A DNA stretch of 64,000 nt, from positions 96,609 through 160,608 of the forward strand of contig NZ_LMOV01000002.1 of the NCBI RefSeq assembly GCF_001424265.1, in the 5' to 3' direction. Under the pieces are notes generated by a model that saw only the letters and a list, made by a program, of their open reading frames with translations, had not been told where the DNA came from and did not search any database. The stretch's first letter is position 1. Every line of letters starts with the position of its first letter. Below, in pieces: positions 10,882-17,492 of the stretch. A program made the position numbers and the translations under genes. This DNA comes from Acidovorax sp. Leaf160 (lineage in GTDB: Bacteria; Pseudomonadota; Gammaproteobacteria; Burkholderiales; Burkholderiaceae_C).

Positions 10882-11171
10882 GTCCGTCATGGACAACGCC
10901 CCCCAGACTAAGTGCAAGCAGCAATCCGGTCTTGCCAGCAAAGGCCTTTCCTGATACCCTTCAACGCATGGTCACTCGGTTTGTCACCCATCTGGAATTG
11001 GTCGAAGGTCCAGTTCGTCAGCGCGAGCAAACGACTCCGCGTTCAGCAGACGTTCGTCCGCGTACGGGGCGTGCTGCCGAATTGGCTCGGTACTTTGAGA
11101 CAAATCCTCGATACACACCTGCCGCCGCGCTGGCAGCGTTGCAAGCATCACTCGTTAGAGCTGGGCGCTAA
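10878..11171 (+). CDS. Small unknown protein coupled to the relaxase
   Basis: 97 residues from a GTG that overlaps the relaxase stop by four bases; an internal ATG at 10968 (MVTRFVTHLELVEG) is the alternative start. The C-terminal half has an ordered look, with RTGRAAELARYFETNP followed by an Ala-rich helix. I do not recognise the family. The overlap and the terminator just downstream support it being the last gene of the mobilization operon. A role in transfer is a guess from position only. Confidence 0.5.
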   Translation: MSPSWTTPPRLSASSNPVLPAKAFPDTLQRMVTRFVTHLELVEGPVRQREQTTPRSADVRPRTGRAAELARYFETNPRYTPAAALAALQASLVRAGR

Positions 11172-11193
11172 CGTCCCAGACACATAGCACATG

Positions 11194-11215
11194 AGCCCGC
11201 TTAGGCGGGCTTTTT
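11194..11215 (+). terminator. Intrinsic terminator closing the mobilization operon
   Basis: AGCCCGC-TTAG-GCGGGCT stem followed by T5. Confidence 0.88.
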
Positions 11216-11257
11216 GCTGTTTGTCATTCCTCCACCTTAAGTCCAAATTGACTGCTT

Positions 11258-11716
11258 ATGAGTGTTCCTACCGTTGTGATTACGAAAGTGTTAAAAGACG
11301 CTTTGAGCGAGGATGGGTACGACGTCGCCGACTATTTGGTTCAGTTTCGCGACTGGAAGACCGACTGGAATCGGAGGGAGTACACTTTTTGGTTTTTTGG
11401 CAAAGACGGTGAAAATAAGTTTCCTTTACGCGATAAGAAAAAAGTACTAAGTCACGTGCATTTGCCACCTGAAATTGAAGCGAAATCAAGGGACTTTTGG
11501 GATAAGAAATTCGATGATAAAGGAAAAAAGACGAGCAACACTGTATTGTTTTACGCTGGCAGCGCAAAACTCAATCGTGACTTGTTACTATTTGTGGTGA
11601 CGGAGCCGAATGGGCACGATGTTCAAGAAATGAATACGCCAGATGACAACAGACTTATGAATATGCTGGCAGATCAAGCAGCGGCATATATAGATACAGG
11701 AGAAATTTATCTGTAG
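11258..11716 (+). CDS. YafO-like ribosome-associated mRNA interferase toxin (orphan)
   Basis: 152 residues. The block order matches YafO-type toxins as I know them: FGKDGENKFPL then VLSHVHLPPE (YafO: FGRD...VAHIHL), and later SNTVLFYAGSAKLNRDLLLF then EPNGHDVQEM and a C-terminal helix (YafO: HLVYCQGAFDEQAWLLIAIL, KPEPHKLARD). YafO cleaves mRNA on the ribosome. No YafN-like antitoxin is seen just upstream or downstream; the gene stands alone after a terminator. The coding region is AT-richer than its neighbours, a sign of separate origin. The family call is by pattern and should be tested. Confidence 0.55.
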   Translation: MSVPTVVITKVLKDALSEDGYDVADYLVQFRDWKTDWNRREYTFWFFGKDGENKFPLRDKKKVLSHVHLPPEIEAKSRDFWDKKFDDKGKKTSNTVLFYAGSAKLNRDLLLFVVTEPNGHDVQEMNTPDDNRLMNMLADQAAAYIDTGEIYL

Positions 11717-12055
11717 CTTGGTTGCCTCGCCTCGCGGGGGCGACCTCATCTATGTTTTTGGATAAAAATGGATGAGGGCCACAAAGCAGAATTGATATCA
11801 GGCTGCCGACCTTGGGAAGAATGGGGATACTCCGACACATTGCTTCAAAACGATATCAGGAGTGCAGTTCCCCCGTCATCACTTGACCCCGCACCCCCTC
11901 ACTTGATAAGTTGATTGGACAAAGAAAAAGGCCCGCACGGGGCGGGCCTTTTTTACTGCATCTTTCTTTTGCCGGGAAATGCAGTACAGGGAACAAGTCC
12001 ATGATACTAATTCATCGTTCATTGTCAAGTAAACAAGTCGGCGCGAAAGCCGGCA
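11717..12055. other. Non-coding region upstream of rep with a candidate double-strand origin
   Basis: 339 bp without a convincing gene. It contains CTTGATA (11902-11908) inside ACTT-GAT-AAGT, the heptamer at which pC194-type Rep proteins nick, with TCACTTGA occurring twice nearby (11879-11886 and 11900-11907). A strong terminator follows at 11925-11954, and a GC-rich stem lies just before the rep start (12038-12056). Placement 150 bp before rep fits a rolling-circle origin. Unproven. Confidence 0.45.
11925..11954 (+). terminator. Strong bidirectional terminator before rep
   Basis: AAAAAGGCCCGC paired with GCGGGCCTTTTT around a short loop, with flanking A and T runs on both sides. Confidence 0.85.
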
Positions 12056-13246
12056 ATGTCGCTTGACCCAAAGAAACCATCGAAATCGAGCCCTAATAGG
12101 TCGTACATTCGCGTTTCAACCGCGTCGCGGCTAATGGCAGGCTACTACCACAAGAACGGCGAAAATCTGAGAGGTTCATCAGTTGTCGGCTGCGGTCGTT
12201 GGCGCGCTTTCGGATTCGACGCCACGCACGCGGAAATTGAGGTTGGCCCAGACGGTACGAAGCTCCATGGCCACTTCAAATGCGGCAACGTCTGGACCTG
12301 TGACCAGTGCGCCCGCGCCAGAGTCTCGCAGGCCCGGTCGTGGATTCGTGCTGCCTTGATTCCGGCATTGGAAGCCCATGGCTTGGGGGCTGCGATGATG
12401 ACATTCACCATGGCGCACAGCTACGACGGCAACTGGAAGGATTCCATCGACCTCCTGCACGCTGCCTTCAAGCTCTTCGACAAGAACATGTCTAGGCGCT
12501 ACAAGGCAATCGGCTGCATGGGCAAACTGAAAAGCTTGGAAGCGCCGGTAGGTGTCCATGGTATCCATGGGCACTTCCACATCCTTCTAACCCACCTTCT
12601 AGGGGCAGATTTGACCGCTTTCGAAGCCCTTGCCCGTGCCGAGTGGGAAAAGGCCGTGGCGCAGGTGGGCGGCAAGTGCAATGACCACGGCTTTGACGTG
12701 AAACTGAACGCCATGGCGGACTACCTCGCCAAACAGGAATTGGCTCACGAAATGTCCAACCACGACACTAAGAGAGCACGCAAAAAGGGGCTGTTGCTGG
12801 GGCAGTTGCTAGACCGCGCTGCCCGAGGCGATGCCAAGGCATCCGCCGAATGGCTGCGCGCCATCGAAGCACTGCAAGGCCGTAGCCGCTTCCACGCTGG
12901 CGACATTGCCAAAAAATTGGGCATTTCGACGTGCACAGCTTGGGAGGATGAGGAGCGGCAGGCGGAGAGGGAAATCCTCTCCGCTGACTTGCCCGAGCCG
13001 GTGCGCATTACGTATCCGATGCGCGACCACCTGACCGCGACACGTCCCGACTCCTCGCGCCCAGGCTTGGCGATGATTCTGCGCGCAGCGAGAGACGGCG
13101 ACGCCGCGAAGGTGCTGCAGATGGTGGCAGCTCTGTGCCGAGAGGCGAGGGCGCGTGACCGGCGCACGCCGAACAGTGCCCCGCCGTCCTTCTGGGACTG
13201 GACGGACGACTACTTCGACCAGTTCAAAACATGCGTCACAAACTAG
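12056..13246 (+). CDS. HUH-type rolling-circle replication initiator (Rep_1-like)
   Basis: 396 residues. Order: a Cys-rich segment CGNVWTCDQCARARVSQAR (C76, C82, C85, a possible zinc site and basic helix as in Rep_1 proteins), motif 1 MMTFTMAHSYD (about 114-124), metal-binding HUH motif GIHGHFHILL (H171, H173, H175), and a Tyr-containing stretch MADYLAKQ (about residue 224) as candidate nucleophile. The C-terminal 150 residues are helical and unassigned. It would nick a double-strand origin; a CTTGATA site lies 150 bp upstream. Its presence suggests that the excised circle can replicate. It ends 11 bp inside the convergent next gene. Confidence 0.8.
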   Translation: MSLDPKKPSKSSPNRSYIRVSTASRLMAGYYHKNGENLRGSSVVGCGRWRAFGFDATHAEIEVGPDGTKLHGHFKCGNVWTCDQCARARVSQARSWIRAALIPALEAHGLGAAMMTFTMAHSYDGNWKDSIDLLHAAFKLFDKNMSRRYKAIGCMGKLKSLEAPVGVHGIHGHFHILLTHLLGADLTAFEALARAEWEKAVAQVGGKCNDHGFDVKLNAMADYLAKQELAHEMSNHDTKRARKKGLLLGQLLDRAARGDAKASAEWLRAIEALQGRSRFHAGDIAKKLGISTCTAWEDEERQAEREILSADLPEPVRITYPMRDHLTATRPDSSRPGLAMILRAARDGDAAKVLQMVAALCREARARDRRTPNSAPPSFWDWTDDYFDQFKTCVTN

Positions 13247-14048
13247 GCTTGACGCCCTTGTTCTGTTGGTCCTGGACTCGCTTGCGGGCATCGGCCTCGC
13301 TGCCCGCGCTCTTGCCGTCGATGGCTCGCAGGATGGTGGCGGAGTCAATGGCCCTCAGGGCTACTGCCTCCACCAGCCCGTCGCTATCGTGAGTCCATTC
13401 GGCGTAATACGCGCGGCTGCACGAGCGCTTGAACTCGGATGGCAGGATGATGGACATAGGTTCAGGAAGGAAGTTGTCCCCACCCGTGGGGTTGGACCCA
13501 ATCCTCACGAGGTCGAACATCCGGCACGGTGCTGCCGGTATCGCAGCGCCCGTAATGGTCCGTCCCCCTTCGGAGTACGGGCCGAAATATTGCTTTCCGT
13601 CTTGGTCAAATTCCCGCCCAACCACTATGGCACCGAGCTTGTCGCCCATCTCACCCCTGATGAAGCTCTCTTTGCCGAATTTTTTCCGGACGGCTTCCAG
13701 CAGGACTTGGCGTGTGTACCGCGCAGTCTTTGGTAGGCGCTGATTTTTTTGCACGAACCAGATGCTGTCGGCGTGGCCCTTGAATGCCGTGAACTCATCG
13801 AGTGGCCCACTCCACGAGTTGTCGTAAAGACGCTCCCCTTGCCAAGCTGCAAGGCCGCTCTCAACCTTGTTGGTGTAGATCGGTATCACCTTCATCTGTG
13901 CAGGTCTACCAAAGGCTGTTTTTGCCTCTGCAACTGACATCCCTAGCTTCACGCCAGCAATGTCGGTGGCGTGCGCGCCGAAGCTAAGCAGCGCGAGGGC
14001 AACGCCAGTCACGAGGGCCGCACGTATTTTTTCGACGATAAAACGCAT
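13236..14048 (-). CDS. Secreted protein of unknown function in the ssrA element
   Basis: 270 residues with a Sec signal peptide (basic MRFIVEKIR, hydrophobic AALVTGVALALLSFGAHA, cleavage near residue 27). The mature part starts TDIAGVKLGMSVAEAKTAFG, a pattern seen in small periplasmic domains where a helix follows GMS. Two widely spaced Cys (PCRMFDL and KRSCSRAYY) could form a disulfide. I do not recognise the family. It is the distal partner of the small lipoprotein gene 9 bp upstream, so the two may form an envelope module of the element, perhaps modifying the host surface; that is inference. Confidence 0.72.
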   Translation of the reverse strand: MRFIVEKIRAALVTGVALALLSFGAHATDIAGVKLGMSVAEAKTAFGRPAQMKVIPIYTNKVESGLAAWQGERLYDNSWSGPLDEFTAFKGHADSIWFVQKNQRLPKTARYTRQVLLEAVRKKFGKESFIRGEMGDKLGAIVVGREFDQDGKQYFGPYSEGGRTITGAAIPAAPCRMFDLVRIGSNPTGGDNFLPEPMSIILPSEFKRSCSRAYYAEWTHDSDGLVEAVALRAIDSATILRAIDGKSAGSEADARKRVQDQQNKGVKPSL

Positions 14049-14057
14049 CTTGCCCCC

Positions 14058-14198
14058 TTAGTCCGCCATGCCGTTCGAGCCGGTTGCCCACGGAAGAGGC
14101 TGAACGTGTGATGCCGGGCCATGGCTGGCTTTCGGTGCGTTGGGGGTTGTGCAGCCTGACAAGGCTGCAAAGGCGAAGGCAAGGATTGCCAGTTTCAT
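14058..14198 (-). CDS. Small lipoprotein
   Basis: 46 residues: MKLAILAFAFAALSGCTT is a complete lipoprotein signal with lipobox LSGC, followed by a short Pro/Ser-rich tail. The start at 14198 is set by an excellent AGGAGGT Shine-Dalgarno. It resembles entry-exclusion or lysis-type small lipoproteins of plasmids only in size and signal; function unknown. Transcribed with the secreted protein gene that follows after 9 bp. Confidence 0.65.
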   Translation of the reverse strand: MKLAILAFAFAALSGCTTPNAPKASHGPASHVQPLPWATGSNGMAD

Positions 14199-14264
14199 AA
14201 GCGATGACCTCCTGTTAACGATGGCGGCACCACGCCGCAACCAGGGCGGGACTGTAGCTCAAAA

Positions 14265-14279
14265 AGTCGTGTTACGACT
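14265..14279. promoter_or_regulatory. Candidate operator for the XRE regulator
   Basis: Perfect palindrome AGTCGT-GTT-ACGACT, 29 bp before the XRE start and between it and the divergent lipoprotein gene. Suitable for autoregulation. Confidence 0.45.
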
Positions 14280-14308
14280 ATTCTGAAACGGACTAAACGA
14301 TGTGAGGT

Positions 14309-14551
14309 ATGTCTGCCTCTCTCTATCATGTTGACTACGAAGACTTGCGCAAGTTGCTGCGCGATGTGCGTGTGAAGGCCGGCTTGACCCAAGTGCAGAT
14401 GGCCGAGGCGCTTGGGGTTGGTCAGTCATACGTCTCGAAGCTTGAACGAGGTGAAAATTTTGTGGACGTGTTGCTCTACGCTCGGTGGTGCCAAGCTTGC
14501 GGTTCAAGGCCCGGTGTAGTTTTGGACAAGTTATTCGATAAATCTATTTAG
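14309..14551 (+). CDS. XRE-family helix-turn-helix regulator
   Basis: 80 residues, essentially one Cro/C1-type HTH domain: LRKLLRDVRVKAGLTQVQMAEALGVGQSYVSKLERGE with the turn at about residues 37-40. A short C-terminal extension carries ACGSRPGVVLDKLF. GAGG before the ATG serves as ribosome site. It precedes the ATPase gene by 10 bp on the same strand and probably represses the pair through the palindrome at 14265. Small XRE genes paired with a single large effector are common in phage-defence loci. Confidence 0.85.
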   Translation: MSASLYHVDYEDLRKLLRDVRVKAGLTQVQMAEALGVGQSYVSKLERGENFVDVLLYARWCQACGSRPGVVLDKLFDKSI

Positions 14552-14561
14552 AGGAGGGAGT

Positions 14562-16019
14562 ATGGTTTATTTCGATGGCGTCGATTACGACGCGATGTTT
14601 GGAAGTGACTCGGGAGAGTACGAACGCGACCAAGCGCTGAGAGAATATTTTGTTGAATTGCCACAATTTAAGAAATTTTTCAATGCTGATAACAAAATAG
14701 GATTTGTTCGGGCGCGGAAGGGTATGGGTAAATCGGCCATGTTGAAAGTTCTTTCTCTTCGAAGGAAGGAAGAGCGACCGGATGACCTCATTATTTTCAC
14801 GACGGGTAACGAGCTGATGGGCATGGGGGACTTTACTGGAAAGAGCCAAGCCTACCTTGAAAATCATTGGAAGCAGGTGATATGTAAGCGCATTTGCATC
14901 GAAATTGGTCGGAAAATAGATTTTGCTGTTACTGATTTGGAAATGTCTTTCGTAGAAGCTGCGGAGTTAGAAGGCTATAAAGACCTGAATATCTTGTCGG
15001 CGCTTACTGAGCGAACTGGCGGGATGCTGCAAAAAGTGCTTAGTGCGGTGGGTGGCGCTAACATTATCGAAGGAACTAAGAAAAGAGGCGTTGAAAACGC
15101 TGAGCAGGCCTTGAAGAATTTCCAGAGCAAAGGTGAGCGAACCGTGTGGTTATTCATCGATGACATTGATGCAAAATATATTGATGATGACGATCATCAG
15201 CAGCGTGTAGGAGCCTTTTTCAGCGCACTACGAGCGCTCGCGTTTGGTGTGTCTGGGTTGCGTTTGCGAGCTAGCGTAAGAACTGATGTTTGGCGTAACC
15301 TCAGAAAGATGGAGGACCAAGATAAGCTGCGTGAATTCATTACGGATATATATTGGAATGACAACGCTCTTAGCTCGATATTTACCCGTAAAATACTGAC
15401 ATATTTGAGGAGGGAGAATTTTTTGCCTGCTTTTAAATGGAATGAGACGCAAAATTATCCTGACTTAATGGACCAGATTTTTCGAGGTCGATTCCATTGG
15501 TCGGGTTCTGCCGTTGACCCTTTTATTCCAATGAAGTTTCTTGCGGGTAGTCGGCCCAGATGGATGGGGCAGTTGGCAAAAATGGCGGGAGCGCATGCAG
15601 GAGCAAGACGTATCGATGAAAATAATGTCTATGCGGCAATGAGGGATTTTGGGCAAGAGAAAATTTCCGATATTCAAAAGGAGCATTCCCATCAATTTTT
15701 GCAGTTGGATAAGCTAATTCAGTCGTTTAGAGGTGGTAAGCGTGAATATAATCGCTATCAACTTTTAAAAGCCATATCCGAAAAATTTGTTGGCAAGATT
15801 GTTTCTGTCCCTGCTGTTAATGGCTTTCCATATCAGAATGTAGAACAATTGGCTGAATTTCTTTTTGAGATTGATTTTTTAGTTGCTCATCGCTCTGTCA
15901 ATTCGGATTTCATCACTTACAGCAACGACCCGGACTTATTTTCTACTGAGGAAAATAATCAAAATAAAATTATGTGGACCGTGCATTCAAGCTATCGAAA
16001 TTTTTTGGGAATAAATTGA
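14562..16019 (+). CDS. P-loop ATPase of unknown function, candidate defence effector
   Basis: 485 residues. Walker A ARKGMGKS (51-58, K57; first position Ala instead of Gly). Walker B VWLFIDDID (195-203) with paired acids. A downstream arginine in LRLRASVRTDVW could serve as sensor or finger. After the NTPase core comes a helical region (RPRWMGQLAKMAGAHAGARR) and a winged-helix-like C-terminus ending in YRNFLGIN. No membrane segment. It broadly recalls the Sll1717-type P-loop ATPases, but I cannot assign it firmly. A GGAGG ribosome site and a 10-bp gap link it to the XRE gene. Codon use is AT-rich, unlike the host, so it is recent cargo. Confidence 0.8.
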   Translation: MVYFDGVDYDAMFGSDSGEYERDQALREYFVELPQFKKFFNADNKIGFVRARKGMGKSAMLKVLSLRRKEERPDDLIIFTTGNELMGMGDFTGKSQAYLENHWKQVICKRICIEIGRKIDFAVTDLEMSFVEAAELEGYKDLNILSALTERTGGMLQKVLSAVGGANIIEGTKKRGVENAEQALKNFQSKGERTVWLFIDDIDAKYIDDDDHQQRVGAFFSALRALAFGVSGLRLRASVRTDVWRNLRKMEDQDKLREFITDIYWNDNALSSIFTRKILTYLRRENFLPAFKWNETQNYPDLMDQIFRGRFHWSGSAVDPFIPMKFLAGSRPRWMGQLAKMAGAHAGARRIDENNVYAAMRDFGQEKISDIQKEHSHQFLQLDKLIQSFRGGKREYNRYQLLKAISEKFVGKIVSVPAVNGFPYQNVEQLAEFLFEIDFLVAHRSVNSDFITYSNDPDLFSTEENNQNKIMWTVHSSYRNFLGIN

Positions 16020-16044
16020 TAGATAGATTGCTATCTCTTGGCTT

Positions 16045-16072
16045 AATCGGAATTGAACCGGCGTCCGCAACC
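16045..16072 (-). repeat. Inverted partial copy of the tmRNA 3' region
   Basis: Read on the minus strand this stretch contains TTGCGGACGC-x-GGTTCAATTCC, matching ssrA 7160-7181 at 21 of 22 positions (one C for G). The match then stops before the acceptor stem. It lies inside the element, 150 bp from attR, in the opposite orientation to ssrA. Confidence 0.6.
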
Positions 16073-16087
16073 TTGGCCCGGTCCCTA

Positions 16088-16121
16088 GGGGCACACCGTG
16101 GGATACACTCCGGGGGCACAC
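16088..16121. repeat. Candidate integrase arm-type sites near attR
   Basis: Two direct copies of GGGGCACAC (16088-16096 and 16113-16121). A third copy in the same orientation lies near the other end at 7266-7274. Nine-base repeats inside both ends of an integrase-driven element fit arm-binding sites. Confidence 0.4.
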
Positions 16122-16224
16122 TTTTCAACGCCCTCGACGTGCCTAACGTAGTGGAGTTTTGTAGCTCAGCTCTAAGTTGTTGAAAACAATGGTTTTTTAG
16201 GTGGGGGAACACTCGGGACTTCGC

Positions 16225-16243
16225 TCCCGCCAGCTCCACCACT
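16225..16243 (+). repeat. Right attachment site (attR core)
   Basis: Identical 19-bp copy of the ssrA 3' end. Upstream of it the sequence GGGACTTCGCTCCC again forms a T-arm-like hairpin, so the incoming element would supply a functional tmRNA end. Confidence 0.88.
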
Positions 16244-16250
16244 CAAGACA

Positions 16251-16289
16251 CCGCCACACTCTGGAATCCCCGGGGCTGTGGCGGTTTTT
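16251..16289 (+). terminator. Displaced native ssrA terminator
   Basis: CCGCCACA paired with TGTGGCGG, with inner CCCCGGGG, followed by TTTTTCTTT. It lies 8 bp after attR, where the tmRNA terminator would have been before the insertion. Confidence 0.8.
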
Positions 16290-16517
16290 CTTTGCTCCGG
16301 CCAGTGATTCGGTTTCAGGGAAGTCGCGCGCACAGCTCTTTCCTGCTCACAGGCCGTTTGCACCGCGCCCCGGCATCGGTTGCAGTCAGCAGCGACGGGA
16401 GTCAAGACACAGCCCTGAGCCTGACGGAGTTCACTTGGCGTTCTGGTGCACCGGACCGAGCCGGGCGCAGACGGATCCCGCCCTTCCAGCAAACCTGCAA
16501 GCCCTGCGGGCTCCGCA

Positions 16518-17390
16518 TCACTGCGCTGCCACCCGCTCCAGTCGGGCCACGGCCTCCTGCGGCAGGGTCAGGCTGCCCGCCGCCAGGTTCTCATGCAGGT
16601 GCGCCCCCGAGGACGTTCCGGGAATCAGAAGGATGTTGGGCGATCGCTGGAGCAGCCAGGCCAAGGCCACTTGCATCGGGGTGGCCTCCAGTTGCTTCGC
16701 CACTTCCGACAATCCGGCGGACTGGAGCGGCGAGAAGCCGCCCAAGGGAAAGAAGGGCACATATGGCACCCCCTCGCTGGCCAAGCGGTCGATCAAGGCA
16801 TCGTCCTCACGGTGAGCGATGTTGTACTGGTTCTGCACGCAAGCGATGCGGCATATGCGTTGGCCGTCGGCAATCTGCCTTGCAGTGACATTGCTAAGGC
16901 CGATATGCTTCACCAGGCCCTGCTGCTGCAACTCTGCGAGGGCGGTCAAAGGCGCCTCGAGCGAGCCCTCGGCGGGGCCATGTACATCGAACATGGCGCG
17001 CAGGTTCACCACCTCCAGCTTCTCCAGTCCGAGGTTGCGCAGATTGTCGTGCACCGCCTGGCGCACCTGATCGGGCGACAGCGCGGCATCCCATGAGCCG
17101 TCTGCGCCCCGCAGGCAACCGATCTTGGTCACGATCAACAGGTCATCCGGGTAGGGATGCAGGGCTTCACGGATGAGCTGGTTCGTGATGTGGGGCCCGT
17201 AGAAGTCGCTGGTGTCGATGTGGTTCACGCCAGCTTCAACGGCGGCCCGCAGCACGGCGACTGCGGCGGCACGGTCCTTGGGCGGGCCGAAAACGCCAGG
17301 CCCGGCCAGCTGCATGGCGCCGTATCCGATGCGGCGCACGCGGTGGTCGCCAAGAAGCAGGGTGGTGGGTGCGGCTGTCGCCAAGGTCAT
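16518..17390 (-). CDS. Aldo/keto reductase
   Basis: 290-residue NAD(P)H-dependent oxidoreductase with the AKR TIM barrel. Seen: GYGAMQLAGPGVFG at strand 1, the catalytic Asp/Tyr region HIDTSDFYGPHITNQLIREAL (D and Y), K in LIVTKIGC, and the C-terminal cofactor loop LLIPGTSSGAHLHENLAA. It resembles oxidoreductases of the AKR11/YajO-like type; substrate unknown. Start at 17390 (MTLATAAPTTLLLGDHRVRR) fits the barrel; further upstream codons look non-coding. It is divergent from the LysR gene 102 bp away, which probably regulates it. Confidence 0.9.
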   Translation of the reverse strand: MTLATAAPTTLLLGDHRVRRIGYGAMQLAGPGVFGPPKDRAAAVAVLRAAVEAGVNHIDTSDFYGPHITNQLIREALHPYPDDLLIVTKIGCLRGADGSWDAALSPDQVRQAVHDNLRNLGLEKLEVVNLRAMFDVHGPAEGSLEAPLTALAELQQQGLVKHIGLSNVTARQIADGQRICRIACVQNQYNIAHREDDALIDRLASEGVPYVPFFPLGGFSPLQSAGLSEVAKQLEATPMQVALAWLLQRSPNILLIPGTSSGAHLHENLAAGSLTLPQEAVARLERVAAQ

Positions 17391-17492
17391 CGTGCAATCC
17401 GTGGGGTTGAGGTGAATGGCGTTCACTCTATTCGTCGATCGATTGCCTGATAAGGCGGCACAATCCGCACGGTCTGTGCAGGATTTGAAACA

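Larger units (their letters stand above)
7198..16243. mobile_element. Integrative mobilizable element inserted in the 3' end of ssrA
   Basis: About 9.05 kb between two copies of TCCCGCCAGCTCCACCACT (7179-7197 and 16225-16243). Contents in order: tyrosine integrase next to the left end, TraD-like small protein, oriT, MobL-type relaxase, small unknown protein, YafO-like toxin, HUH Rep, secreted protein, small lipoprotein, XRE regulator, P-loop ATPase. Relaxase and Rep are present but no conjugation channel genes are seen, so it should be mobilizable rather than self-transmissible. The stretch at roughly 11258-11716 and 14300-16020 is visibly AT-richer than the host chromosome. Confidence 0.9.

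Noticed and set aside
11894..11912. ACTTGATAAGT as a simple sigma-70 -35 or NKX-like site
   Set aside because: No matching -10 at the right distance; the rolling-circle nick interpretation fits the neighbouring Rep better.
16172..16492. Small minus-strand frame over attR and the ssrA terminator
   Set aside because: Overlaps the attachment site and terminator hairpin; no ribosome site or family.
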